The translations under genes and the position numbers were made by a program. Positions 27,177 through 36,022 of a stretch of 64,000 nucleotides of DNA are shown here, one piece after another. The DNA is taken from positions 1 to 64,000 of the forward strand of contig JAFVBE010000007.1 of assembly GCA_017480195.1 (NCBI GenBank), given 5' to 3'. Position 1 is the stretch's first letter, and each line of letters opens with the position of its first letter. Source of the DNA: Lachnospiraceae bacterium (GTDB lineage: Bacteria > Bacillota > Clostridia > Lachnospirales > Lachnospiraceae). A model generated the notes under the pieces. It made no database searches, was not told the origin of the DNA, and saw only the letters and a list, made by a program, of their open reading frames with translations.

Positions 27177-28574
27177 ATGATGAGATCACTTTATTCTGGT
27201 GTTGCAGGTCTTAAGACTCACCAGACAAAGATGGATGTAATTGGTAACAACATAGCAAATGTTAACACTATAGGATTTAAGTCTTCAAGTGTATTATTCA
27301 GAGATGTATTATATCAAAAGACTTCAAGCGCAACAGGTGCACAGGAGACAACAGGTGGTACAAATGCTACTCAGATAGGTCTTGGTACGAAGATGGCATC
27401 TATACAGACATCAATGACAACAGGTGCAGCACAGAGTACAAATAACCCATATGACTTGATGCTTAGTGATTCCAGCTTCTTCATTGTATCAAGAGGCGGA
27501 CAGAATTTCTTTACCAAGGTTGGTGCGTTCCAGACTGATGCTGTAGGATGTCTTACCACAAGTAATGGTTATCAGGTAATGGGCTGGCAGGTTGATCCTG
27601 ATGACCCTACAGTAATCAGAAAGGATACTGTATCAGCTTTGTATCCTGAATCAGAAGCTAACAAGGTTTCTTCTCCTGAGATGACTTCAAAGGCACATAT
27701 GACAGGTAATGTGGATTTGACCGATACAGAACTCACCTCTGCTGACGGTAAGACGGTAACTGTATCAATATATGATAACCTTGGATATGATTACACTGTA
27801 AAATTCAAAATGACACAGGACCCTAATCAGGCTGATAAATCACTTTATAACCTTGAACTTGTATCTGTTAAGGATGCAAATAATGTAACCATTACAGGTG
27901 CAGACGACCCATCTACTGATGTGGTTGAAGGAGGATACACTGCTACAATCGGCGGAGGTAATTCGATTCAGATTAAATTCGATGCCACTTCAGGTACCTT
28001 TGAATATGCAGGCTCAGCAGGTCAGAAGGAGGCGCTTCTTGCTATAACTCCTCAGGGTGATAAGGCAGATGTATTTACATCTAACATAGACGGTGAGAAG
28101 GTAGATGGAGTAACTGTTGATTTTTCAAATCTTACAATGTATAAGTCTGACGGAAAGTCAACTGCCAAGATGGTAAGAACCGGTCTTGATGCAAAGGGCG
28201 GCGGTAGAGCTTCAGGTAAGCTTACTGATGTTACGATAGATAACTCAGGTAAGATATATGGTACATATACAAATGGTGAGACCAGACTTATGGGCCAGAT
28301 AGCAGTTGCAAACTTCGACAACCCTATGGGACTTGAGGCAATCGGCGAGAGTCTTTATACTACAACCCAAAACTCAGGTACATTCGATGGTATAGGCTCT
28401 GCTGTTGATGAAAATGGCGGTAAGATGCAACAGGGTGTTTTGGAAATGTCTAATGTTGATTTGTCAGCAGAATTTACTGATATGATTACTACTCAGAGAG
28501 GTTTCCAGGCTAACTCAAGAATTATTACAACCTCAGACTCACTGCTTGAAGAATTAGTAAACCTTAAGAGATAA
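27177..28574 (+). CDS. flgE: Flagellar hook protein FlgE
   Basis: 465 residues. FlgE polymerises into the flexible hook. The N-terminal rod/hook motif MRSLYSGVAGLKTHQTKMDVIGNNIANVNTIGFKSS is clear. The large middle domain is rich in Gly, Thr and Asp. The C-terminal D0 helix is SNVDLSAEFTDMITTQRGFQANSRIITTSDSLLEELVNLKR. The frame is open from 27141, but AGGAGGG at 27162 selects the ATG at 27177 (or its neighbour at 27180). A strong terminator follows immediately. Confidence 0.95.
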   Translation: MMRSLYSGVAGLKTHQTKMDVIGNNIANVNTIGFKSSSVLFRDVLYQKTSSATGAQETTGGTNATQIGLGTKMASIQTSMTTGAAQSTNNPYDLMLSDSSFFIVSRGGQNFFTKVGAFQTDAVGCLTTSNGYQVMGWQVDPDDPTVIRKDTVSALYPESEANKVSSPEMTSKAHMTGNVDLTDTELTSADGKTVTVSIYDNLGYDYTVKFKMTQDPNQADKSLYNLELVSVKDANNVTITGADDPSTDVVEGGYTATIGGGNSIQIKFDATSGTFEYAGSAGQKEALLAITPQGDKADVFTSNIDGEKVDGVTVDFSNLTMYKSDGKSTAKMVRTGLDAKGGGRASGKLTDVTIDNSGKIYGTYTNGETRLMGQIAVANFDNPMGLEAIGESLYTTTQNSGTFDGIGSAVDENGGKMQQGVLEMSNVDLSAEFTDMITTQRGFQANSRIITTSDSLLEELVNLKR

Positions 28575-28586
28575 TATTAAATATAA

Positions 28587-28615
28587 GGCGTTGTCTTTTG
28601 GACAGCGCCTTTTTT
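28587..28615 (+). terminator. Intrinsic terminator after flgE
   Basis: GGCGTTGTC (28587-28595) and GACAGCGCC (28601-28609) pair over nine positions with one G-U and a five-base loop, followed by TTTTTT. It divides the flagellar cluster in two. Confidence 0.85.
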
Positions 28616-28625
28616 ACTTTTTTTG

Positions 28626-28654
28626 TAGACATAAAATACAATATGTGCTATAAT
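28626..28654 (+). promoter_or_regulatory. Internal sigma-A-type promoter before flbD
   Basis: TAGACA (28626-28631) and TATAAT (28649-28654) with a 17-nt spacer, directly after the flgE terminator and 61 nt before the flbD ATG. Confidence 0.6.
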
Positions 28655-28715
28655 TAGTCAGTATAAGTTTGCTTATGTAGTATTACTTTGTTTTTTTAGG
28701 ATGGGAGTTTACCAT

Positions 28716-28904
28716 ATGATAGAAGTAACCAGATTAAAAGGTTCCAAAATTATAATTAATGCAGAGCTTATTGAGATGGTTGAGGAAACTCCTGATACGG
28801 TTATTACACTTACCAGCGGAAAGAAACTCATCGTGGCTGAATCAAGCGAAGATGTAGTTAATCTGGTTATAAATTACAAGAGAAAGATACATACGGCTTT
28901 ATAG
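28716..28904 (+). CDS. flbD: Flagellar protein FlbD (SwrD-like)
   Basis: 62 residues. A small beta-rich protein (MIEVTRLKGSKIIINAELIEMVEETPDTVITLTSGKKLIVAES) conserved between flgE and motA. The Bacillus counterpart SwrD raises motor power by supporting stator function. The ATG at 28716 (GGGAG 8 nt upstream) gives the standard N-terminus; the in-frame ATG at 28701 would precede the ribosome site. First gene after the internal promoter. Confidence 0.87.
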   Translation: MIEVTRLKGSKIIINAELIEMVEETPDTVITLTSGKKLIVAESSEDVVNLVINYKRKIHTAL

Positions 28905-28937
28905 TCTTATGTATATTAGTTTTTGAGGTGGCTTAAG

Positions 28938-29720
28938 TTGGATATAGCATCAATTATCGGTATATTGTTAGCAGCATTTCTTATGATTAATGGTATGGGT
29001 GGCTTTAGTGCCCTTACTGAAACCTTCATTGATATGCCTTCAGTATACATTACATTTGGTGGTGCTTTCGGGACAATCCTTGCGATGAATCCTTTGAAGG
29101 GCTTCCTGGCGGGATTAAAATCTTATGTGCTTATATTCAAGACTCCTAAGAACAGCGAGACTGATACCATCAAATCAATTATTGAACTTTCTAACCTTGC
29201 AAGGCGTGAGGGACTTTTGGCACTTGAAGAGTCAGCTAATTCACTTGATGATGATTTTATGAAGAAGGGAATTATGCTTATAGTCGATGGTACTGACCCG
29301 GAGCTTGTAAGAAGCATACTCGAAGCTGAGATTATAAATGTTGATGCGAGACATCAGGAGAATATAGGCTTCTGGAAGGATGTTGCATCTATGGGACCGG
29401 CATGGGGTATGATTGGTACGCTTATCGGTCTTATCTTGATGCTTAAAGATTTGTCCGACCCGGATTCCATCGGTCCTAATATGGCGGTTGCTCTTATCAC
29501 AACATTGTATGGCTCGGTGCTTGCAAACTGGGTTTGTGCTCCTGCATCAAGTAAGCTTGCAAAATTGAATGATAGTGAAATAAAGTTAAAAGAGGTTATG
29601 ATAGAGGGAATCTTATCAATTCAGGCTGGAGAGAACCCGAGAGTTATAGAAGAGAAGCTTAAAGCGTTCCTTTCACCGAAGGATAGAGCTTCCTTTGGCG
29701 AAGAAGGCGGTGGACAGTAA
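28938..29720 (+). CDS. motA: Flagellar motor stator protein MotA
   Basis: 260 residues. MotA forms, with MotB, the ion-conducting stator. Four transmembrane helices are visible (about 4-22, 32-52, 148-170, 180-200). The cytoplasmic loop carries the charged region (ARREGLLALEES near 90) that contacts FliG. The pore-helix prolines appear in the SMGPAWGMIGTLIGLI block. A TTG start 6 nt after GAGGTGG is preferred to the TTG at 28923. The stop shares one base with the motB start. Confidence 0.94.
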   Translation: MDIASIIGILLAAFLMINGMGGFSALTETFIDMPSVYITFGGAFGTILAMNPLKGFLAGLKSYVLIFKTPKNSETDTIKSIIELSNLARREGLLALEESANSLDDDFMKKGIMLIVDGTDPELVRSILEAEIINVDARHQENIGFWKDVASMGPAWGMIGTLIGLILMLKDLSDPDSIGPNMAVALITTLYGSVLANWVCAPASSKLAKLNDSEIKLKEVMIEGILSIQAGENPRVIEEKLKAFLSPKDRASFGEEGGGQ

Positions 29721-30577
29721 TGGCTAAGAAGAAAGAACAACCTGCTGAAGAAGGCTCACCGGCGTGGATGGCGACCTTCAGTGATTTGATGAATCTGCTT
29801 CTTTGTTTCTTCGTATTGCTTTTCGCAAGCTCTACTATGGATGAGGGCAAGATACAGAAGATAGCAGCATCATTTAATAATATATCGTTCTCGATTATGA
29901 ATGAAAGTCAGGTGTCTCTTTTATCCGGAGATATGATGTCGGGGGGAGTTACACAGGTCCCTGATGTTATGAGTATTCTCAGTGAAGCGGGAAGAGCCAT
30001 AGAAGGCAATTCAGGAGACAATATTTCTTCATCTGCAACAGATGCAGGCAATCTGTCAGGGCAGCTTTCGGATGAGGAATTAAAGGAAGAATACGACAAG
30101 CGTGGAGAAGAACAATCTGAGGAAATGTATGAGGAGATTGTTCAGATGGCTGAGTCATATACCATAGATGACCAGATAATTCTTGATTATAATGCTCAAT
30201 ATGTAGAACTTAATCTGAATGGCTCGATACTTTTTGATTCGGGTAAGGCAGAGGTGAGAGAAGATTCTAAGATGTTTCTTCAAAAAATTGCCAGTATACT
30301 GGTAAAGTACAAATATTGTACAATTGAGATAGAGGGGCATACCGATAATGTTCCAATATCGACATCGAAATACGCAGACAACAGAGCACTTTCTACAGAG
30401 AGAGCAAGAAATGTATACGATTATCTTATGTCGCAGGAGAATTTTATAGACCAGAATATGAAGATAGCGGGATATGGCGAGAGTAAGCCTGTGGCATCCA
30501 ATGCGACTGAAGAGGGCAGAGCCAAGAATCGAAGAGTTGTTATAAAAATATATAATCAACAGAATTCTTTAAACTAA
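29720..30577 (+). CDS. motB: Flagellar motor stator protein MotB
   Basis: 285 residues. One transmembrane helix (about 20-40) contains the ion-binding aspartate (MATFSDLMNLLLCFFVLLFA; Asp near 21). A periplasmic linker leads to an OmpA-like peptidoglycan-binding domain (ILFDSGKAEVREDSKMFLQKIA..., IEIEGHTDNVP, NRALSTERARNVYDYL, GYGESKPVASN..GRAKNRRV). It overlaps motA by 1 nt (TAATG), showing translational coupling. Proton or sodium preference cannot be told from this. Confidence 0.95.
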   Translation: MAKKKEQPAEEGSPAWMATFSDLMNLLLCFFVLLFASSTMDEGKIQKIAASFNNISFSIMNESQVSLLSGDMMSGGVTQVPDVMSILSEAGRAIEGNSGDNISSSATDAGNLSGQLSDEELKEEYDKRGEEQSEEMYEEIVQMAESYTIDDQIILDYNAQYVELNLNGSILFDSGKAEVREDSKMFLQKIASILVKYKYCTIEIEGHTDNVPISTSKYADNRALSTERARNVYDYLMSQENFIDQNMKIAGYGESKPVASNATEEGRAKNRRVVIKIYNQQNSLN

Positions 30578-30592
30578 GGAGAGCAAATTAAA

Positions 30593-31108
30593 ATGAGAAA
30601 GAATTTAATTACAGTAATAATACTTGCAATCTGTATAATTAATCTGGTATTTAATATATTGCTTGTTTTTGTGTTTATGCCTTCTGCGAATAAGACAAAC
30701 AAGCTTATTACTGATATTGCAGAAGTTTTGGATTTGGAGATTGCTTCACAGTCGAGTGACAGCTCGGGCTTTGATGTGAGTAATCTTGCAGCATTTGAGT
30801 TAGAGCAGGGTAATCCTATTAACCTTGCGTCTGATGGTTCTGATAAGATACATGCTCTTCAATATGGTATAACTATTAACCTTGACAGTACGGCAGGTGA
30901 TTATCAGAAGGTTTCAGAGACTCTGCAAGCGTCCACTTCGCTTATATACGATATGACTCGAGATATAATTGCCAATTATACCTATGATCAGGTTATAGAT
31001 GTCGAGGTTCAGAGACAGATTAAAGAGCAGATTCTTCAAAAGCTTAAGGAAACCTTTAATACAGAGTGTATATATTCAGTCAGCTTCTATAATTGGGTGG
31101 CACAATAG
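30593..31108 (+). CDS. fliL: Flagellar basal body-associated protein FliL
   Basis: 171 residues. A single N-terminal transmembrane segment (about 5-28) precedes a periplasmic domain (NLDSTAGDYQKVSETLQASTSLIYDMTRDIIANYTYDQV...EQILQKLKETFNTECIYSVSFYNWVAQ) that fits FliL, which surrounds the stator and increases torque. The start codon is preceded by AAGGAGAG. It lies between motB and fliM as in other Clostridia. Sequence similarity within this family is low, so the call rests partly on position. Confidence 0.85.
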   Translation: MRKNLITVIILAICIINLVFNILLVFVFMPSANKTNKLITDIAEVLDLEIASQSSDSSGFDVSNLAAFELEQGNPINLASDGSDKIHALQYGITINLDSTAGDYQKVSETLQASTSLIYDMTRDIIANYTYDQVIDVEVQRQIKEQILQKLKETFNTECIYSVSFYNWVAQ

Positions 31109-31131
31109 TTAGACCTTAGGAGGCGAATTGC

Positions 31132-32112
31132 GTGGCAGATGTATTATCACAAAATGAAATAGATGCCTTGCTTAAGCAGCTTAGCTCAGGTGAATTGGAT
31201 GTTAATGATATAGAGGAAGATCATTCTGTCAAAGCGAAGGATTATGATTTTTCGAGACCTGCTAAGTTCTCAAAGGAACACTTAAGAACTCTTGAGATTA
31301 TATTTGAGCATTTTGGCAGACTTTTATCCAGTAATTTGCCTGCTTACTTAAGAAAAAATGTTCAGGTAGAGGTTATGAACTCCGAGGCGGTAACATATCA
31401 GGAGTTTTCAAATGCTTTGTCTAATCCTGTACTTTTGGGAGTTGTCAATATGTCTCCCCTAAAGGGAAATATAATTTTGGAATTGGCAACTAATGTGGGA
31501 TTTGCTATAATAGACAGGTTATTAGGCGGTACCGGAGAGTCGCTATTTAAGATGAGAGATTTTTCCGAGATAGAGCTTGCGATATTAGAGAAGATATTTA
31601 ATCTTATTATAGACTTACTTAGAGAACCATGGGAAAATGTTGTGGAGATTGATCCATATCTCGAAAGGATTGAGACTAATTCACAGTTTGCTCAGATTAT
31701 ATCTCCTACAGAGATGATTGCTATAATTACTATTAATATTAATGTAGGTGGTGTAGAGGGCTTGATGAATGTATGTCTTCCATTTATTACTTTGGAAGAT
31801 GTTATGGATAAACTCAATACTAAGTATTGGTTTTCCACTATGCAGGATAGGGATGAGGAAAGCTATTCTGATGTTATCGAGACAGCTATTAATAAAGCCT
31901 TAATACCTGTATCGGCAGAACTTGGAAAGAGTTCAATAACTGTGTGGGATTTTGTTAATTTACAGGTTGGTGATGTTATAAAACTCAACAGAAATGTCGA
32001 GGATGAGCTTGATGTCTATGTTGGAAATATAGTAAAATTTAAAGCAACACCGGGTTCTTCCAGTGATAATTATGCAATTAAGGTCACTGAGATATATAGA
32101 GAGGAGGAATAA
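31132..32112 (+). CDS. fliM: Flagellar motor switch protein FliM
   Basis: 326 residues. The N-terminal CheY-P binding peptide is LSQNEIDALLKQL (about 5-17). The CheC-like middle domain contains the KEHLRTLEIIFEHFGRLLSSNLPAYLRKNVQVEV block and GGTGE segment. The C-terminal SpoA domain (about 250-325) contacts FliN/FliY. The start is GTG behind AGGAGG. FliM and FliY together build the C-ring of Gram-positive motors. Confidence 0.96.
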   Translation: MADVLSQNEIDALLKQLSSGELDVNDIEEDHSVKAKDYDFSRPAKFSKEHLRTLEIIFEHFGRLLSSNLPAYLRKNVQVEVMNSEAVTYQEFSNALSNPVLLGVVNMSPLKGNIILELATNVGFAIIDRLLGGTGESLFKMRDFSEIELAILEKIFNLIIDLLREPWENVVEIDPYLERIETNSQFAQIISPTEMIAIITININVGGVEGLMNVCLPFITLEDVMDKLNTKYWFSTMQDRDEESYSDVIETAINKALIPVSAELGKSSITVWDFVNLQVGDVIKLNRNVEDELDVYVGNIVKFKATPGSSSDNYAIKVTEIYREEE

Positions 32113-32118
32113 GCTTAT

Positions 32119-33297
32119 ATGGACGGTATGTTATCTCAAGAAGAGATAAACGCATTACTTGGAGATTTGAATGCAGATTCTTCCGATAGTTCGTCAGGCG
32201 GTGGCTCCGGTGGAGAACTTAGTTTAGAAGAAAGAGATGCCATTGGAGAGATATCCAATATATGTATGGGTACAGCGGCTACTACCCTTTATTCTTTAGT
32301 TAATCAGAAGGTGTTAATTACAACACCTATTGTAGAAATAACAACTTGGGATGATATGTTATCAAACTATGCCAAGCCTTCTGTATTTATTAATATACAT
32401 TACAGAGAAGGTATAGATGGAAATAATGTATTGATATTAAGAGAAGAAGATGTTAAAGTTATTACTGATTTGATGATGGGAGGAGATGGACTAAATCCTT
32501 CTCCTGAGCTCACAGAACTGCATATGAGCGCAATATGCGAGGCTATGAATCAGATGATGGGCTCATCAGCAACATCACTTTCATCAATGCTTGACTGTAA
32601 GGTGGATATTAGTCCTCCGGAAGCAGAGCTTATTGATATGACTGGTGATATTGATCCTACGAAGATTCCTGCTTTTCTAAAAGGGGAATTTGCTATGGTA
32701 ACCTTCCAGATGACGATTGGAGAACTGGTTGACAGTACAATGATGCAGCTTTATCCAATTGATCTGGCTAAAGAGTTATATAAAAGATTTACCAGTAGTT
32801 CAGAAGAGAAGGCAACGCCTGCACCTCCGCCTGCACCAAGTGCACCGGAACCTGCACCGGCTCCGGCGCCACAGCCGGCACCACAGCCTGATCCTTCTTA
32901 CAATATGGCGAATCAACAAATGATGGGGCAGCCAATGATGGGACAGCCTATGATGGGGCAGCCGATGATGGGACAGCCTATGATGGGGCAGGATGTAAAT
33001 GTGCAGAATGTACAATTTAAAGCCTTCAACCCTATGCCTAATCCGGCATTACAGCAGGAAAACATTGATTTGATAATGGATGTTCCTCTTGATGTATCCG
33101 TAGTATTAGGTAGAACTAAGAAATCCATTAAGGAAATCTTAGAGTTCGCACCGGGAACTATAGTTGAGCTTGACAAGCTCGCCGGTGAACCGATTGATGT
33201 TATGGTCAATCAAAAGTTAGTTGCCAGAGGCGAGGTTGTTGTTATAGAAGAAAGCTTTGGTATAAGAATTACCGACATAATAAAGGAAAAAATGTAA
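32119..33297 (+). CDS. fliY: Flagellar motor switch phosphatase FliY (FliN/CheC fusion)
   Basis: 392 residues. FliY dephosphorylates CheY-P and forms part of the C-ring. A FliM-like CheY-binding peptide (LSQEEINALLGDL, about 5-17) is followed by a CheC-type domain (about 37-225). Phosphatase motifs EISNICMGTAATTL and ELHMSAICEAMNQMMGSSATSL supply the E...N pairs. A Pro/Ala linker and a short MMGQP repeat (268-291) lead to the SpoA/FliN domain (about 312-390, VPLDVSVVLGRTKKSIKEIL). It starts 6 nt after fliM. Confidence 0.95.
   Translation: MDGMLSQEEINALLGDLNADSSDSSSGGGSGGELSLEERDAIGEISNICMGTAATTLYSLVNQKVLITTPIVEITTWDDMLSNYAKPSVFINIHYREGIDGNNVLILREEDVKVITDLMMGGDGLNPSPELTELHMSAICEAMNQMMGSSATSLSSMLDCKVDISPPEAELIDMTGDIDPTKIPAFLKGEFAMVTFQMTIGELVDSTMMQLYPIDLAKELYKRFTSSSEEKATPAPPPAPSAPEPAPAPAPQPAPQPDPSYNMANQQMMGQPMMGQPMMGQPMMGQPMMGQDVNVQNVQFKAFNPMPNPALQQENIDLIMDVPLDVSVVLGRTKKSIKEILEFAPGTIVELDKLAGEPIDVMVNQKLVARGEVVVIEESFGIRITDIIKEKM
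32920..32991 (+). repeat. Fifteen-base tandem repeat inside fliY (MMGQP, 4.8 units)
   Basis: Five near-identical units encoding MMGQP (the last lacks Pro). Units differ only at third positions (GGG/GGA, CCA/CCT/CCG), suggesting recent slippage expansion. It lies in the flexible linker and should tolerate length change. Confidence 0.9.
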
Positions 33298-33312
33298 AAG
33301 GAGTTATAAATT

Positions 33313-33675
33313 ATGGCAAAGAGTATACTTATATGTGATGATGCAGCATTTATGAGAATGATGATTAAGGATATCTTAGTCAAGAATGGTTACAATATCG
33401 CAGGCGAAGCTGAGAACGGTGCAAAAGCTGTTGAAAAGTACGCTGAGACTAAACCTGACTTGGTGCTTATGGATATCACTATGCCTGAGATGGATGGCAT
33501 TCAAGCTTTGAAGAAGATTAAGGAAGGCGATCCTAATGCCAGCGTTGTAATGTGCTCAGCTATGGGTCAGCAGGCGATGGTTATTGAGTCCATTCAGTCA
33601 GGAGCCAGAGATTTTATCGTTAAGCCTTTCCAGCCTGATCGTGTACTTGAAGCGGTTAAAAAGGCAGTAGAGTAA
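33313..33675 (+). CDS. cheY: Chemotaxis response regulator CheY
   Basis: 120 residues, a stand-alone receiver domain. Phosphorylated by CheA, it binds FliM/FliY to control rotation. Visible residues: acidic pocket DD (about 9-10), phosphoacceptor Asp in LVLMDITMPEMDG (near 54), Thr/Ser in VVMCSAMG, and Lys in IVKPF (near 106). Embedded between fliY and fliO, as in B. subtilis. AAGGAG precedes the ATG. Confidence 0.96.
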   Translation: MAKSILICDDAAFMRMMIKDILVKNGYNIAGEAENGAKAVEKYAETKPDLVLMDITMPEMDGIQALKKIKEGDPNASVVMCSAMGQQAMVIESIQSGARDFIVKPFQPDRVLEAVKKAVE

Positions 33676-33676
33676 T

Positions 33677-34105
33677 ATGAGAATAGCTTTGACAAATAAT
33701 GTTTCCGGATGGCATTCTATAGCAAGTGTCATTTCTTTGTTGTTGATTTTTGTATTTATAGTTGTTTTGGCGTATTTTTCTACAAAATTCGTAGCTAAAT
33801 ACCAATCAAATATCATCAACAGAAAATCAAATATCAAAATAATTGAATCCTGTAGGGTTGGCAATAACAAATTTATTGCGATTATTATGATTGGGAAAGA
33901 TTATTATGCGGTTGCTCTAGGCAAGGACGAGATAACCTTTATCGACAAGCTCGATGAAGAAGGCTTGAAGCTTAATATGCAGGAAGCTTCTGATGATTCG
34001 GATATATCGGATACTTCATCCGGTATTAGCTCTGATAAGCCTGACTTCAAGGAGATTTTGTCACAAATTAAAAATAAAAAATCAAAAGACAATGACATAA
34101 AGTAG
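33677..34105 (+). CDS. fliO: Flagellar biosynthetic protein FliO
   Basis: 142 residues. A single transmembrane helix (about 15-38) is followed by a short cytoplasmic domain with the FliO-like pattern NIINRKSNIKIIESCRVGNNKFIAIIMIGKDYYAVALGKDEITFIDKLDEEG. FliO helps assemble the FliP pore of the export gate. It sits directly between cheY and fliP. The low similarity in this family makes position the main support. Confidence 0.82.
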   Translation: MRIALTNNVSGWHSIASVISLLLIFVFIVVLAYFSTKFVAKYQSNIINRKSNIKIIESCRVGNNKFIAIIMIGKDYYAVALGKDEITFIDKLDEEGLKLNMQEASDDSDISDTSSGISSDKPDFKEILSQIKNKKSKDNDIK

Positions 34106-34113
34106 GTAGAGAA

Positions 34114-34944
34114 ATGAAATTTAAGAGGTTTCGTAAATTAATATTATTATTTTTTATACCGATTGTCTTAACTGTCTTTTTTTCGGGAACAAATTCATAT
34201 GCTACCGCTGTTACTCCGGATACCGATCCTGAAGAGGGCGTGGAAAATGCTGTCACAGATGATGAGGATGGGGGCTTTTCCGTGGGATTAACCCTTGATT
34301 CTAATTCTGATGAAACCAGACTTTCAGGAACGCTCCAGATGCTGCTGATAATAACGGTAATATCCATAGCTCCATCAATATTGGTTATGGTTACGTCCTT
34401 TACGAGAATTATAGTGGTTCTGCATTTTGTCAGGACTGCTGTTGGTACGCAATCATCACCGCCTAATAATGTATTGATAGGGCTTTCGTTATTTCTTACA
34501 CTTTTTATTATGAGTCCTGTGTTTCTTCAGATTAAAGAGGAAGCTATAGATCCTCTTAATGCTCAGGAGATAACTCAGGAGGAAGCTCTTGATAATGCAA
34601 TACAGCCGCTGAGAGATTTTATGCTCAGACAGGTAAGAGAAGATGATGTAAGACTTTTTATGGATATAGCAAGGATTGACTATGTCAATGATCCAAGTGA
34701 GATTCCCACAACAGTTCTTATCCCTTCGTTTATTATAGGAGAACTTCGAGCGGCGTTTATTATTGGATTTATAATTTATATACCGTTTATTATCATTGAT
34801 ATGGTAGTATCCTCGGTGCTTATGTCCATGGGTATGATGATGCTTCCGCCAACCACTATATCCATGCCGTTTAAGATACTTTTATTTATAATGGCTGATG
34901 GATGGAATCTGGTTATAGGACAATTGGTTCAATCGTTTAAGTAA
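34114..34944 (+). CDS. fliP: Flagellar type III export gate protein FliP
   Basis: 276 residues. FliP5FliQ4FliR1 forms the export pore. The N-terminus is a cleavable-type signal sequence (about 1-30, ending SYA-TA), then a short acidic segment. Four transmembrane regions follow, with the family motifs MVTSFTRIIVVLHFVRTAVGTQSSPPNNVLIGLSLFLTLFIM and LIPSFIIGELRAAF...MVVSSVLMSMGMMMLPP. Complete and close to normal length. Confidence 0.96.
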   Translation: MKFKRFRKLILLFFIPIVLTVFFSGTNSYATAVTPDTDPEEGVENAVTDDEDGGFSVGLTLDSNSDETRLSGTLQMLLIITVISIAPSILVMVTSFTRIIVVLHFVRTAVGTQSSPPNNVLIGLSLFLTLFIMSPVFLQIKEEAIDPLNAQEITQEEALDNAIQPLRDFMLRQVREDDVRLFMDIARIDYVNDPSEIPTTVLIPSFIIGELRAAFIIGFIIYIPFIIIDMVVSSVLMSMGMMMLPPTTISMPFKILLFIMADGWNLVIGQLVQSFK

Positions 34945-34969
34945 TTATTTCTATGGAAGGTGATTTAAT

Positions 34970-35239
34970 ATGACCACAGCAGATGTCATTGATATTACAA
35001 CTCAGGCAATCTGGCTTATAATTAAATGTGCCGCACCTATGCTGCTTACTTCTTTGGTTATCGGTTTAATAATCAGCATATTTCAGACGGTTACATCCAT
35101 ACAGGAGCAGACACTTACATTTGTTCCTAAGATACTGTGTGTTTTTTTGGTGTTGATTATAACAGGCGACTGGATGCTTAATAATATTATAACTTTTATT
35201 CAGGATATATATAGCAGATTTGGAGATTTTGTGGGGTAG
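34970..35239 (+). CDS. fliQ: Flagellar type III export gate protein FliQ
   Basis: 89 residues, standard size. Two transmembrane helices (about 16-40 and 52-75) and the conserved SLVIGLIISIFQTVTSIQEQTLTFVPKI stretch identify it. It wraps around FliP in the export gate. It follows fliP by 25 nt with GGAAGGTG ahead of the ATG. Confidence 0.96.
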   Translation: MTTADVIDITTQAIWLIIKCAAPMLLTSLVIGLIISIFQTVTSIQEQTLTFVPKILCVFLVLIITGDWMLNNIITFIQDIYSRFGDFVG

Positions 35240-35245
35240 TGTTAT

Positions 35246-36019
35246 ATGGATTTAAGAATTTCAACATTAACCCTTGAGACATTTATATTGGTTTTTGCAC
35301 GCATCGCCGGATTTGTCGCTGTTGCCCCTCTTTTTGGCCATAGAGCAATAAATGCGAGACTCAGGATATTGATTGCAGCATGCATTTCCATAACTGTTTT
35401 TTCTGCTATGAATTTTGAGATGGCAGAATATAGCACAATCTTAGGTTATACCATCCTGCTGATTAAGGAATTGGTTATTGGATTGTCTATAGGTTTTGTG
35501 TCGAGCTTTGTAATGTCAGTACTTGTTTTGGCGGGTGAGTTTATAGACAGAGAAATAGGCTTTACAATGTCGCAGACCTTTGATCCCTCATCCAATGCTA
35601 TGGTTACCATTACAGCAGAATTATACGACAGAATAGTTTATCTTATTATATTGATTACTAATTTGCATTATTATATATTGAAAGCTATTGCGCAATCATT
35701 TGAGGTGGTTCCGTTAGGGCATATAAATATTAATTATGCATATTTATATACACAGGCAATAAGCTTTATAGGACAATATTTCAGTATTGGATTTAGAATT
35801 GCGATGCCTGTTTTCCTTGGTACTATTATATTAAATGTCATATTAGGTATATTAACCAAAAGTTCACCGCAGATGAATATGTTTGCTATAGGTATGCAGC
35901 TTAAGGTTATTGGCGGTCTGCTTATTATGACTATTGTGATAGTTTATATTCCGAGTGTGGCAAACTATCTTGTAGAGAAGATGAATGATATGGTTACGAC
36001 TATATTAGGAGGCTTATAG
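35246..36019 (+). CDS. fliR: Flagellar type III export gate protein FliR
   Basis: 257 residues with six hydrophobic segments. Family features include FARIAGFVAVAPLFGHRAINARLRI, the LVIGLSIGFVSSFVMSVLVLAGEFIDREIGF region and ILGILTKSSPQMNMFAIGMQLKVIGGLLIM. FliR caps the FliP ring and contacts FlhB. It lies 6 nt after fliQ and 3 nt before flhB. Complete. Confidence 0.95.
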   Translation: MDLRISTLTLETFILVFARIAGFVAVAPLFGHRAINARLRILIAACISITVFSAMNFEMAEYSTILGYTILLIKELVIGLSIGFVSSFVMSVLVLAGEFIDREIGFTMSQTFDPSSNAMVTITAELYDRIVYLIILITNLHYYILKAIAQSFEVVPLGHININYAYLYTQAISFIGQYFSIGFRIAMPVFLGTIILNVILGILTKSSPQMNMFAIGMQLKVIGGLLIMTIVIVYIPSVANYLVEKMNDMVTTILGGL

Positions 36020-36022
36020 TTT

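Noticed and set aside
32800-33015. His/Arg-rich minus-strand frame opposite the fliY repeats
   Set aside because: It mirrors the MMGQP and Pro/Ala repeats; no ribosome site.
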